The notes beneath the pieces are model-generated. The model was not told the origin of the DNA, made no database searches, and worked only from the letters and a program-made list of their open reading frames with translations. From JASDSY01 sp041441465 (GTDB lineage: Bacteria > Muiribacteriota > UBA9980), in contig JASDSY010000018.1 of assembly GCA_041441465.1 (NCBI GenBank), positions 3,858 through 67,857 on the forward strand: a stretch of 64,000 bases of DNA, read 5' to 3'. The position numbers and the translations under genes were made by a program. This document shows, in pieces, positions 54,876 through 62,599 of this stretch. Position 1 is the stretch's first letter; each line of letters begins with the position of its first letter.

Positions 54876-56117
54876 ATGAAAAAATATATGAAAATGTCTT
54901 ATATGGCCCCGATTTCACTTGCGGCTGCTATGGCCGGATTTATATTGACTTTGAAAGCTCAAAATATTCCATTCAGATTATTGCATTCTTTTTTCGAAGC
55001 TTCGATGGTCGGCGGTCTTGCCGATTGGTTTGCGGTTGTCGCGCTTTTCCGGCACCCTTTTAATATTCCTATTCCTCATACTTCGATTATAAAGAAAAAT
55101 CGCGGCAGGATAACCGACGGCATCATCGATATGCTTGAAAATCAGTGGCTCACCAAGGACGCATTGCAAAATAAGGTAGAACGTTTTGATTTTGCCTCCG
55201 AAATTGCCAAAATTATAGTCAGGCATGAAAATATCAAACTTATAGATGATTTTGCGTTTGGCGTCATTAACGATTTCTTAGAGAAAATGAAAGCTGATAA
55301 CGAATTTACCGAAGTGCGCCGCGCTGTCAAAAACCATTCTAAAATGATAAATTTCAAAGAACCTGTAAACGCTTTTATAAATGACAATTTTGTCGATATC
55401 AGCTCGAAGGCGCGCCAGATGATATTGAATGAAGCTGAAGGATTGTTAAATTCAGATGAAGCCGTTGAATTCATTGCCGTTGAAATTCCTAAAATATTAA
55501 AAAGTTATATAGAAAAATTTCCGAATTCCGAAGTGATAATGGCGGCTGTTAACTTTGGGGAAATGAGCGGAATGCTTAATTACAATTCAATTTCACGTGA
55601 AATTTGCCGCGGTGCTTCCGCTGAAATCTTAAATGCCAAAGATGACGTGAATCATATCATATCGCAAAAAATAGAATCGGCCCTGAGAGGAATAACCAAT
55701 GAGATGTTAAACGGGCAGGAGCTTAATTCTAATATAAGCCAGATTATCAACTCATCGGTTGATAAGATAAATTTTTCGGATTTAATTGATAATATATGGC
55801 AAAAATTAAGCCCTAAAGTGAGAATTAATATATCCGATGCTATAATCGACTACGGCAATCGCCTGAAGCAGGATGATGAGCTGAAAAATAATTTTAATGT
55901 ATGGGCGAAAGATAAAGTATTGGTTATTATTGAGGAAAAACATTCTGAAATTTCCAATATTGTCCGTGAAAATATTGCAAAAATAAATGATGACGAGCTT
56001 ACCAATCAGATAGAGGAAAAAGTTGGCGAAGACCTTCAATATATAAGATTGAACGGCGCTCTGGTCGGCGGGCTTGTCGGCGTTCTGATATTTATTATAA
56101 AAAATTTTTTAATTTAA
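54876..56117 (+). CDS. DUF445 family membrane protein
   Basis: ATG 54876 is preferred over 54846 because AAAGGCAGGA sits just before it. The 413-residue protein has two hydrophobic N-terminal segments: MSYMAPISLAAAMAGFILTL and the DUF445 hallmark FEASMVGGLADWFAVVALFRHPFNIPIPHTSIIKKNRGRI (about residues 37-76). A long helical middle follows, with amphipathic segments such as NQWLTKDALQNKVERFDFASEIAKII, and a C-terminal membrane helix (LNGALVGGLVGVLIFIIKNFLI). DUF445 proteins (YheB and YjiN groups) have no established activity; the helical middle may lie at the membrane surface. It is a single-gene transcript with its own strong promoter. Confidence 0.88.
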   Translation: MKKYMKMSYMAPISLAAAMAGFILTLKAQNIPFRLLHSFFEASMVGGLADWFAVVALFRHPFNIPIPHTSIIKKNRGRITDGIIDMLENQWLTKDALQNKVERFDFASEIAKIIVRHENIKLIDDFAFGVINDFLEKMKADNEFTEVRRAVKNHSKMINFKEPVNAFINDNFVDISSKARQMILNEAEGLLNSDEAVEFIAVEIPKILKSYIEKFPNSEVIMAAVNFGEMSGMLNYNSISREICRGASAEILNAKDDVNHIISQKIESALRGITNEMLNGQELNSNISQIINSSVDKINFSDLIDNIWQKLSPKVRINISDAIIDYGNRLKQDDELKNNFNVWAKDKVLVIIEEKHSEISNIVRENIAKINDDELTNQIEEKVGEDLQYIRLNGALVGGLVGVLIFIIKNFLI

Positions 56118-56236
56118 GATTAATTTTCTGAAATTCCTTCCGATAATTATAAAAAACATATAAAAGTGCTTTTGAACAAAAATATAAATATAAAAATAAA
56201 TTCAAAAGTTTGTAATTAATTTGGGGGGATTTAAAA

Positions 56237-57187
56237 ATGAATAACATCAGAGTGAACAATTCACAGCAAAACCTTTCTCTACGTACTCAGGAACTTTTAC
56301 AAAAATATTCTGCCAGAAAAAATGAACGTACCGCTGAAAAAGGAAATTTTAACGAAATAATAGCTAAAATTTCCAAAGAAACCGAAAGCAGAATTAATAA
56401 CCTTCATACCAAAGTAAATACACCAGCTAAAGAAAATTCAATCGCATCGACATTGAATTCAAATTCATCGCCAAACGGCGCAGTTTCTAAAAATCAAAGA
56501 TGGTCGCCGACGATAATTCCTACCAATGTGGAAACAAAAGTTTCGCTTGGTGAAACTCCTGCAGAAAAAATTAAAACTCAATCTGATACTTTGGCTAATA
56601 ATTCAATGCCTGTAGATTATAAAAAGGCCATTGAAGAGCTTGCCGCTAAATATAAAATCAATGAAAAATATCAAAATAAAGATGTAACAGGCACAGTTAC
56701 CAAAATTGCCAGCCAGAAGCTTACTTCAGCCAGCGGCAAAGCCATGGAAATACGTTCAGACCTTCCGACTGTAAGCGAAAATTATGAAGTGAAAAAGGGC
56801 GATACCCTTGCCGGTATTGCTAAAAAATTCTATAACGATCCGTTTATGTTTAAATCGCTTGCCGTTGTGAATAATAAGCAGGCTCCATACAAACTTACTG
56901 AAGGACAAAATTTAAGGATTATGTTCCATCAGGTTAAGATGACTGAAAATGACACTTTACAAAATATTTCAGAAAAATATACAGGCGGCAAAGTAACGCC
57001 TAAAACATTAGCGAAGATAAATGAAGGTACTGAATTTAAAGCCGGCGCCACATTGTTAGTTCCGGTACAGCTCACTCCGGTAAAGGAAGAAGTGCAGACA
57101 GCTACTACCAAAAATACTTCTGCGGCTGTAGATTCAAAAGACCAGATCGAAAAATTCGCTTCGCAGATCGAAAAGATAAATATGTAA
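56237..57187 (+). CDS. Two-LysM protein without visible signal peptide
   Basis: ATG 56237 is preceded by GGGGGGATTTAAAA. The first 180 residues are polar, low complexity and probably disordered, with one helical stretch (VDYKKAIEELAAKYKINEKYQ). Two LysM domains follow: YEVKKGDTLAGIAKKFYNDPFMFKSLAVVN (about 183-229) and a weaker one, HQVKMTENDTLQNISEKYTGGKVTPKTLAKIN (about 232-280). The end is a short helical tail. LysM binds peptidoglycan or chitin glycan chains, so an extracytoplasmic place is expected. No signal peptide is present (MNNIRVNNSQQNLSLRTQELL), so export would need another route; some LysM proteins of flagellar or secretion systems lack one too. Confidence 0.82.
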   Translation: MNNIRVNNSQQNLSLRTQELLQKYSARKNERTAEKGNFNEIIAKISKETESRINNLHTKVNTPAKENSIASTLNSNSSPNGAVSKNQRWSPTIIPTNVETKVSLGETPAEKIKTQSDTLANNSMPVDYKKAIEELAAKYKINEKYQNKDVTGTVTKIASQKLTSASGKAMEIRSDLPTVSENYEVKKGDTLAGIAKKFYNDPFMFKSLAVVNNKQAPYKLTEGQNLRIMFHQVKMTENDTLQNISEKYTGGKVTPKTLAKINEGTEFKAGATLLVPVQLTPVKEEVQTATTKNTSAAVDSKDQIEKFASQIEKINM

Positions 57188-57246
57188 TATGAAGTTTTGA
57201 ATTATATAAGTCAAATATTTAGTATATGCGGCGCCTTTGTGCGCGC

Positions 57247-57275
57247 AAAAGGGCTGTATAATCAACGGCCCTTTT
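57247..57275 (+). terminator. Rho-independent terminator after the LysM gene
   Basis: AAAAGGGC (57247-57254) pairs with GCCCTTTT (57268-57275) around a 13-nt loop and is followed by ATATTTT. Confidence 0.75.
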
Positions 57276-57280
57276 ATATT

Positions 57281-57310
57281 TTAAGATTGCGTAAAAGAGT
57301 TATCTATAAT
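57281..57310 (+). promoter_or_regulatory. Candidate promoter of the secretin-like gene
   Basis: TTAAGA (57281-57286), an 18-nt spacer, then TATAAT (57305-57310). The -10 box is perfect, the -35 is poor. Confidence 0.4.
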
Positions 57311-57397
57311 GGTTGAATTAAAACCATTGTTTTATACCTCGAAATCGCCGGATTCCATTTCACGCAGTCTGATTAATGAATTAAAAAGGTGATGGAA

Positions 57398-59554
57398 ATG
57401 AAGACGTTTGAAATTAAAAATAAAGGATACAGAAAACTGCTGCCATTATTTTCGTTCTTTATGATATTAACAGTTTCCGTTTTTCTTTCCGGAAGCGCAA
57501 AATTGCCTGAGAAAAATTTGAACGGCTTTTCACAATTAAAAAATATAAGGCTTTCGTATAAATTTGAAAATATCGAGTTATGTTCAGCGTTAAAACGAAT
57601 TTCGCTGGATTATAATGTCAAAATTTATACTGAAAACGATCTCGCTGAAAAAGTTTCCGCCTGTTTTTTTAATTCGTCTCTTGAAGAGGCAATGGCGGCG
57701 CTTTTAAAAGGCCTTGATTATAATTATAAATTTTACGGCGACGGCGTATTGATCGAAAAAAAGCGGAATTTTAATATAAAAAGCGCTGCGCGTAATAAAT
57801 TAAATATGAAAAGGGTATTTGTTTCTCCGTCGTTTATAAGCATTAGTAAGGTCAGGGAAATTATCGAAGCGAATAAATCGGCTGAAGCTACTGTTAACTA
57901 TGATGAAAAAAGCTCGATTGCGATTCTCGATGAAACTCCCGATAATGCAGATTACATACTTAATAAAATCAGGGAAGCCGATAGAATTAGCGAAAAATAT
58001 GACAATGCGGCTTCTGATATTTCTGAACCTGAAGGGAAAATTGCTCTTGAAACGAAAATGTTCAGCTTGAAAAATATACAAATAAAAACCATAATTGACG
58101 AACTCAGGCAGAAATTATCCAAAAGCGGTTCTGCTTATGAAAATGAAAAAATTAACGCGGTTATCGTTACCGATACCGCCCTTGCATTAAAAAATATTGA
58201 AACATTTATTGCGTCAAAGGAAATCAGCAATAGCGCGACATTAATTAATTTTAAAATAGCCGCGGTTCCCTTAAAGATAGTAAATGAATTGGGCAAGATC
58301 GGTTATAATCTGCAATGCAAAGATGGCGAAAACATAAAGTGCTTAAGAGCTTCAAATAAAAATGAGGCGCTTGGCATGATACAGCCTTATGTTAAGTTTT
58401 CAGATAAAATGGCGGCGTTGAAAAATGATTTTATTGAAGTCGATACAAATTATGAGATTCTTAAATCGAAAATTAAAATTTTTCCTGCGGCGCTTGAAAA
58501 TGGGGCTTTTCGTATAAATCTTTCAGTTCTTGAAAGTTTGTTTATTGATTCGGAGAATTCCGAATTACAAAATATTATGTCAATATCAAGCAGCCGCTGC
58601 AATGAAATTTTTGAAAATGAATGTTTATTAATAACTGGCATCGGTAAAAAAAATAGCGATTTTCTTGCCTGCGGTAATTCTTATTATATTAATTCAGGGC
58701 GTTATTTGCCGGGAATGGCAAATATGGCCTCGCAGTGTTTTAACGGTCATGAAAGAAATTCTGAAAATAGTGAAAAATTAATGTTTGTAATTGTTATCGA
58801 AGCGGCGCCTGGGCGTTCGAATAAAGGCCTGCCAAAATATTCATATGTAAATTTGACTAAATTTAAAGAATGCACGGCGAACAGCGGTAATGGAAATTCC
58901 ATTAATAACACTGAATTTGCAATTTCTGGCGGCGGCAGCTATCTTGAAATATTCGGCGGCGCCAAAGAAAAGAATAATAGCTTGAAAATTGAAAATAACG
59001 CGTCATTAAAAACCGAAAAAAATATTAATGTCAATACAGCCGATACTGCTAAAAATAAAGACGAAAAAATATTTATAAGCTCTGAAACGCCTATTCGTAT
59101 AAAATCACAAAAATCTTTACAGCCGGACCCGCTGAAAAATGATTCTGAAAAAAAATCTATTGAAATTGCGGATAAAGCCGTAAATGAAGAAGCGGCATTA
59201 AAAAATAAATTGGATAGTGCCGGCACTGCCCCAAAAGAAGATGTTATAAAAACAGTCAAAAAAATGATAAGCGAAGGAAAATTTTTGAAAGCGAAAAAAA
59301 CGGTCAGCGAATATGTTGAAACCAATCCGGACAATTGTGAAGCATTTATAATGCTCGGCAATATTAACCGCGAGTTGAAAAATTTTGTTTCGGCTAAAAA
59401 ATCATGGGAACAAGCATTGAAGTTATCTCCTGATAATGCCAAATTGAAAGAAAATGTCGAAAAACTTGAAAATTTAATTGGATTAATAAAAAGTGAAAAG
59501 GCGAAAGCCGTAAATGATAAACAAATTAAGGAATTTGAAAATTATTTAAGATGA
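57398..59554 (+). CDS. Secretin-like protein with C-terminal TPR
   Basis: ATG 57398 is chosen because AAAAAGGTGATGG precedes it; GTG 57389 and ATG 57392 overlap that site. Residues 1-35 hold a signal-like hydrophobic segment (LLPLFSFFMILTVSVFLSGSA). Residues about 50-120 match the secretin and TonB short N-terminal (STN) fold: LSYKFENIELCSALKRISLDYNVKIYTENDL, then SLEEAMAALLKGLDYNYKFYGDGVLIEKK. Two N1/N2-like ring domains follow (about 130-185 and 215-275). Residues 280-490 look like a diverged secretin beta domain (FENECLLITGIGKK, KLMFVIVIEAAPG). A low-complexity Lys/Asn linker leads to TPR units at about 630-700 (AFIMLGNINRELKNFVSAKKSWEQALKLSPDN). Classical secretins form outer membrane channels for pilus or type II systems; here no other secretion gene is adjacent, and the C-terminal TPR is unusual. 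Confidence 0.65.
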   Translation: MKTFEIKNKGYRKLLPLFSFFMILTVSVFLSGSAKLPEKNLNGFSQLKNIRLSYKFENIELCSALKRISLDYNVKIYTENDLAEKVSACFFNSSLEEAMAALLKGLDYNYKFYGDGVLIEKKRNFNIKSAARNKLNMKRVFVSPSFISISKVREIIEANKSAEATVNYDEKSSIAILDETPDNADYILNKIREADRISEKYDNAASDISEPEGKIALETKMFSLKNIQIKTIIDELRQKLSKSGSAYENEKINAVIVTDTALALKNIETFIASKEISNSATLINFKIAAVPLKIVNELGKIGYNLQCKDGENIKCLRASNKNEALGMIQPYVKFSDKMAALKNDFIEVDTNYEILKSKIKIFPAALENGAFRINLSVLESLFIDSENSELQNIMSISSSRCNEIFENECLLITGIGKKNSDFLACGNSYYINSGRYLPGMANMASQCFNGHERNSENSEKLMFVIVIEAAPGRSNKGLPKYSYVNLTKFKECTANSGNGNSINNTEFAISGGGSYLEIFGGAKEKNNSLKIENNASLKTEKNINVNTADTAKNKDEKIFISSETPIRIKSQKSLQPDPLKNDSEKKSIEIADKAVNEEAALKNKLDSAGTAPKEDVIKTVKKMISEGKFLKAKKTVSEYVETNPDNCEAFIMLGNINRELKNFVSAKKSWEQALKLSPDNAKLKENVEKLENLIGLIKSEKAKAVNDKQIKEFENYLR

Positions 59555-59591
59555 AAATAGTTTGAATTGCTGTGAAAGTTTTTAAAATAAA

Positions 59592-59620
59592 TTGACATTG
59601 TTTTTTTTATTTGATAATAT
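59592..59620 (+). promoter_or_regulatory. Promoter very close to the 59627 start
   Basis: TTGACA (59592-59597), then TAATAT at 59615-59620 (spacer 17) or GATAAT at 59613-59618 (spacer 15). Transcription would start at or next to ATG 59627. Confidence 0.6.
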
Positions 59621-59626
59621 TTTTAC

Positions 59627-60430
59627 ATGGAATTCAATTTAATATGCTCCGGAATGGGTTTAACTGCCTTAACTTTTAGACAAGGTTATGTTGATTTACT
59701 TGAAGAATTGGTTAACAGAGGGAAAAGGTACGATTCTAAAGGCGAAAAAATTTTTTTTTGTGATGTAATTTCGCCCGGGGTTTTCGTTTTTGGTGCAATA
59801 TTTGGCGAAGATGCATTTTTACTTTTCCCATTTTATGATGTAGAACTCAAATTGCATGTTTTTTTAAAACGGATATTTGTCAGTGACATTGAAAAATCAA
59901 TGTTAATAGCCGAGTTTGCTTTTTTTGAATCCCATGCTGCGATAAATGGCCTTAAAATATATGCGGCTCTGGCATTTCCATACTGGCTTGCCGATAAAAC
60001 CGATATATTTTATGCCGGCGCCAAACAAACAACGATTGAATGCGCGGTCCCGCTTACCGTTACTTTGAATGCTTTCCTTATTCTCGAAACGGCGGTTTTA
60101 TATAACGATAAGGCCGATTATTTTAAAAAATACGGAAATGAAATCGTCATTGACGAAAAAACGATAGTATGGTTAAAAAACATAAATAAAGATGAAACAG
60201 ATTATAAGAATATGCCCTATGCGCATTTTACAGGAATAGTCAAAGCGGCTTATAAAGTTTTGAACGAATATACCAAAGAATATTTTAGAAGGATTGTTGT
60301 TTTTTCGAACGGCATTGAATTTAGTGTGCTGGCGCCTTATTCTTCAAAAAATGAGCCTGATCCTCTTAAAAGTTTGAAAAAAGATTCCATTTTGGAAGGT
60401 GATATTTATTTTACCGCAAAAAGATGTTGA
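59627..60430 (+). CDS. Hypothetical protein, 267 aa
   Basis: No family is recognised. The protein is rich in Phe, Tyr and Leu and mixes helices and strands, with no signal peptide and no clear membrane helix, though SPGVFVFGAIFGEDAFLLFPFYD is quite hydrophobic. The promoter at 59592-59620 places the transcription start at the ATG, so the message may be leaderless; an alternative ATG at 59654 has only a poor ribosome site. It is the first gene of a run with the methyltransferase (4-nt gap) and the Hint-like gene. The three may be functionally linked, but nothing in the sequence says how. Confidence 0.7.
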   Translation: MEFNLICSGMGLTALTFRQGYVDLLEELVNRGKRYDSKGEKIFFCDVISPGVFVFGAIFGEDAFLLFPFYDVELKLHVFLKRIFVSDIEKSMLIAEFAFFESHAAINGLKIYAALAFPYWLADKTDIFYAGAKQTTIECAVPLTVTLNAFLILETAVLYNDKADYFKKYGNEIVIDEKTIVWLKNINKDETDYKNMPYAHFTGIVKAAYKVLNEYTKEYFRRIVVFSNGIEFSVLAPYSSKNEPDPLKSLKKDSILEGDIYFTAKRC

Positions 60431-60434
60431 ATGC

Positions 60435-61055
60435 ATGAAATTTTTTGATGAAGCAGCTGAAAATTGGGATAATATCTGCCATCATGATCCATTTATAATA
60501 AAAAATCTTTTGACGATGTCTGAAATTAATTATAAAGCAGGCCGCGGGCTCGATCTTAAAGTTCTCGATGTCGGCACGGGAACCGGAGTGCTGCTGCCTT
60601 TCATAAATGCCTATAATTATTATGATAACCTGAATATTCATGCCGTTGATTTTTCTGAAGAGATGATAAAAAAAGCCTCTGAAAAATTTGAAAAATTAAA
60701 AAATATTAAGTTTTATGTATGCGATATTCTTGATAGAAATTCGGAATTTTTTAAGTTTAATACTGCAAGTTATGATTATATATTTTTGTATTCAGTTTTT
60801 CCGCATTTCAATGACCCGTATGATATTATTGGCAACGTTTTTGAGCTTTTAAAGGACGGCGGCTGCTGCTGTATCATGCATTCCGAACCGAAGGAAAAAA
60901 TTAATGCATGTCATGATTCGGTCAGTGACAAAAATTTTGAATATGTTAAATTAAAGCCGTCTTCTTTTTACAGCGAGATTCTTGAGAAAATTGGATTTTA
61001 TATAGATAAATCATTCGATACCGGAAATTTTTACTTTATACAGGCCCGAAAATAG
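60435..61055 (+). CDS. Class I SAM-dependent methyltransferase
   Basis: ATG 60435 gives a natural N-terminus for the family (MKFFDEAAENWDNI); the longer frame from GTG 60399 overlaps the upstream gene. The SAM-binding motif I is LKVLDVGTGTGVLLPFI (about residues 38-54), the acidic residue after strand 2 lies in IHAVDFSEEMIKKA, motif II/III is KNIKFYVCDILD, and the post-motif region has YDYIFLYSVFPHFNDPYDIIGNVFELLKDGG. This layout is that of small-molecule methyltransferases of the UbiE/type 11 group. A CCC triplet (GGCCCIMHSEP) follows. The substrate is unknown. Length 206 aa is normal. The gene starts 4 nt after the stop of its upstream neighbour. Confidence 0.88.
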   Translation: MKFFDEAAENWDNICHHDPFIIKNLLTMSEINYKAGRGLDLKVLDVGTGTGVLLPFINAYNYYDNLNIHAVDFSEEMIKKASEKFEKLKNIKFYVCDILDRNSEFFKFNTASYDYIFLYSVFPHFNDPYDIIGNVFELLKDGGCCCIMHSEPKEKINACHDSVSDKNFEYVKLKPSSFYSEILEKIGFYIDKSFDTGNFYFIQARK

Positions 61056-61102
61056 TTTTTAAATATGAATATTATAGTGATAATGAAAATCTGGAGTGCA
61101 AA

Positions 61103-62017
61103 ATGGCAATTCATGAAGATATGACAATAATTACGCCTGATGGCGAAAAGACGCTTAAAGGACTGAAGAAAATTCCGTCCATGCTCGATGGGATCGGAGT
61201 GTTCCGCGATGTCCTTGCGACTAATATTGATGATTATCATGGATATTTTTATGAATTTACTTTTAAAGCGATACCGTTTTCAATTAAATGCACGGCGGAT
61301 CATTTGATATACACTATAAAAAATATCGATGACCTTCAAAATAAATCTGAAAATGCTCCTAAGCCTTCATTTGTTCGTGCAAGCAGCATTAATATTTATG
61401 AGTATATGGCAATGCCTTTTTTGAAAGAAATCCAGGAATTCTTGCCGGCAAACCTGCCCATTGAACAAAAAAATTTTTGGTTTTTAACCGGCGTTGTTTT
61501 AAATAGAATCGCCATCGGCAAAATGCCGAAATTTGAAGTTAATCGTATGATTATTAACCTTTTTAACGAAGAATTAAAATACGTCCGGTTTCCTGACGGC
61601 ATTAATAAAATTCCGACTATTAACGGCATGGTTTTTTTGAATTCACACTATGTCGATTATATAAACTCGATTGTTAGAAATCCTATTCAGATAATGTTTT
61701 TACCTTTAGATTTTCAAAAGGAAATCTATGACGGTTTCTTTTTTGATATAGAAAGACCGCCTACAGCCTTAAACTCTCAAATAATTTTTGTAATGTGGTA
61801 TATTTATTGCCGTATGAATAAAAATCTTGCCAACATCCAGGCTACTAAAAACAGGGAATATAAATTGAATGTCCAGGCAAACCCTATCCCCTGTTCAGAT
61901 ACTCATATCTGGTTTCGCGTCAGCGACGTAAGGTTGACCGTCGAAAAAGCCAGGGTATTTCAGTTTAAAACCGAATCGCAGGTCGTCGTTATAAAAAATT
62001 TCCTCGTTCATGCATAA
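61103..62017 (+). CDS. Free-standing intein-like (Hint) protein with both end catalytic residues replaced
   Basis: The 304-residue protein has the full layout of an intein but no exteins. Block A: MAIHEDMTIITPDGEKTLK, where inteins start Cys-x3-D-T and the Cys position is Ala2. Block B: FSIKCTADHLIYT keeps the TxxH pair (about residues 63-67). A FVRASSINIYEYMAMP segment matches the usual a.dL..GdyV..P strand. Residues 120-270 resemble a degenerate LAGLIDADG endonuclease insert (FWFLTGVVLNRIAIG and KEIYDGFFFDIERPPTALNSQIIFVM), with the acidic residues mostly lost. Blocks F/G: ARVFQFKTES, then KNFLVHA and the stop codon, where active inteins read VHN plus Cys/Ser/Thr. Splicing and cleavage should be impossible. 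No Shine-Dalgarno is clear before the ATG (tctGGAGtgcaaa may serve). Confidence 0.7.
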   Translation: MAIHEDMTIITPDGEKTLKGLKKIPSMLDGIGVFRDVLATNIDDYHGYFYEFTFKAIPFSIKCTADHLIYTIKNIDDLQNKSENAPKPSFVRASSINIYEYMAMPFLKEIQEFLPANLPIEQKNFWFLTGVVLNRIAIGKMPKFEVNRMIINLFNEELKYVRFPDGINKIPTINGMVFLNSHYVDYINSIVRNPIQIMFLPLDFQKEIYDGFFFDIERPPTALNSQIIFVMWYIYCRMNKNLANIQATKNREYKLNVQANPIPCSDTHIWFRVSDVRLTVEKARVFQFKTESQVVVIKNFLVHA

Positions 62018-62068
62018 AAAATATTGTTAATTTACTTTCTTTTAACAAAATATTAACCAAACAAAATG

Positions 62069-62097
62069 TTGACATAATAATTTGTATTTGCTAAAAT
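62069..62097 (+). promoter_or_regulatory. Sigma70-type promoter of the DUF1232 gene
   Basis: TTGACA (62069-62074), exactly 17 nt, TAAAAT (62092-62097). The expected start is near 62104. Confidence 0.8.
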
Positions 62098-62151
62098 TTA
62101 TTTGTATCATTTATGTGTTGTCTGGCTATTATTTTTTAGAAGGTAATTAAT

Positions 62152-62556
62152 TTGTCAGGAAATGGAATTGTTCTATTTATTCGTGAAAAAACCGAAGAAA
62201 TAAAGAAAAATATTTATCTTATATATCTTATCTCGCGTCATCCCAAAACGCCGTTTTATGTTAAACTATTAATCTATGGAGTTCTTGGGTATGCGTTTAG
62301 TCCGATTGATCTCATACCCGATTTTATACCTGTCATTGGTTATCTTGATGATTTATTGATAGTGCCTGTCGGGATTTATATCGCTTTAAAGCTTGTTCCT
62401 GAACAGGTCCTTAACGAATGCCGCGTTAATGTTAATGCTGCATGGAATGGCGGAGATGACCTGCCAGAGAAAAAAATTATCGCTGCTTTGATAGCGGTTA
62501 TGTGGATTGTGGTTTTATCTGCTGTTATATATTGTGTTATTAAGTTTGTTTATTAA
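62152..62556 (+). CDS. DUF1232 (YkvA-like) membrane protein
   Basis: TTG start at 62152 behind GAAGGTAATTAAT. The 134-residue protein contains the DUF1232 signature YAFSPIDLIPDFIPVIGYLDDLLIVP (about residues 46-71), which folds as a membrane-embedded helical hairpin, preceded by FYVKLLIYGVLG. A further C-terminal membrane helix (IIAALIAVMWIVVLSAVIYCVIKFV) is present. The function of the family is not established. It has its own promoter (62069-62097) and is separated by 43 nt from the helicase gene, which may share the transcript. Confidence 0.9.
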   Translation: MSGNGIVLFIREKTEEIKKNIYLIYLISRHPKTPFYVKLLIYGVLGYAFSPIDLIPDFIPVIGYLDDLLIVPVGIYIALKLVPEQVLNECRVNVNAAWNGGDDLPEKKIIAALIAVMWIVVLSAVIYCVIKFVY

Positions 62557-62599
62557 AACTATTTTTGAGTTATTTTACTAAAGATGTGAGCTTACTTTT

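Noticed and set aside
56169..56208. CTTTTGAA/TTCAAAAG inverted repeat before the LysM gene
   Set aside because: Short arms, 24-nt spacing and AT-rich composition make chance likely.
60399..60434. GTG start of the methyltransferase overlapping the upstream gene
   Set aside because: ATG 60435 gives the usual family N-terminus and lies 4 nt after the upstream stop, although the AAGGTGAT near 60396 could in principle serve a further upstream start.
61056..61102. Possible upstream extension of the Hint-like gene, including a TGC codon just before the ATG that might supply Cys1
   Set aside because: The frame is open upstream but has no ATG, GTG or TTG near it. The Cys would sit about three residues before the position expected from the block A alignment. 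I kept this as a caveat.
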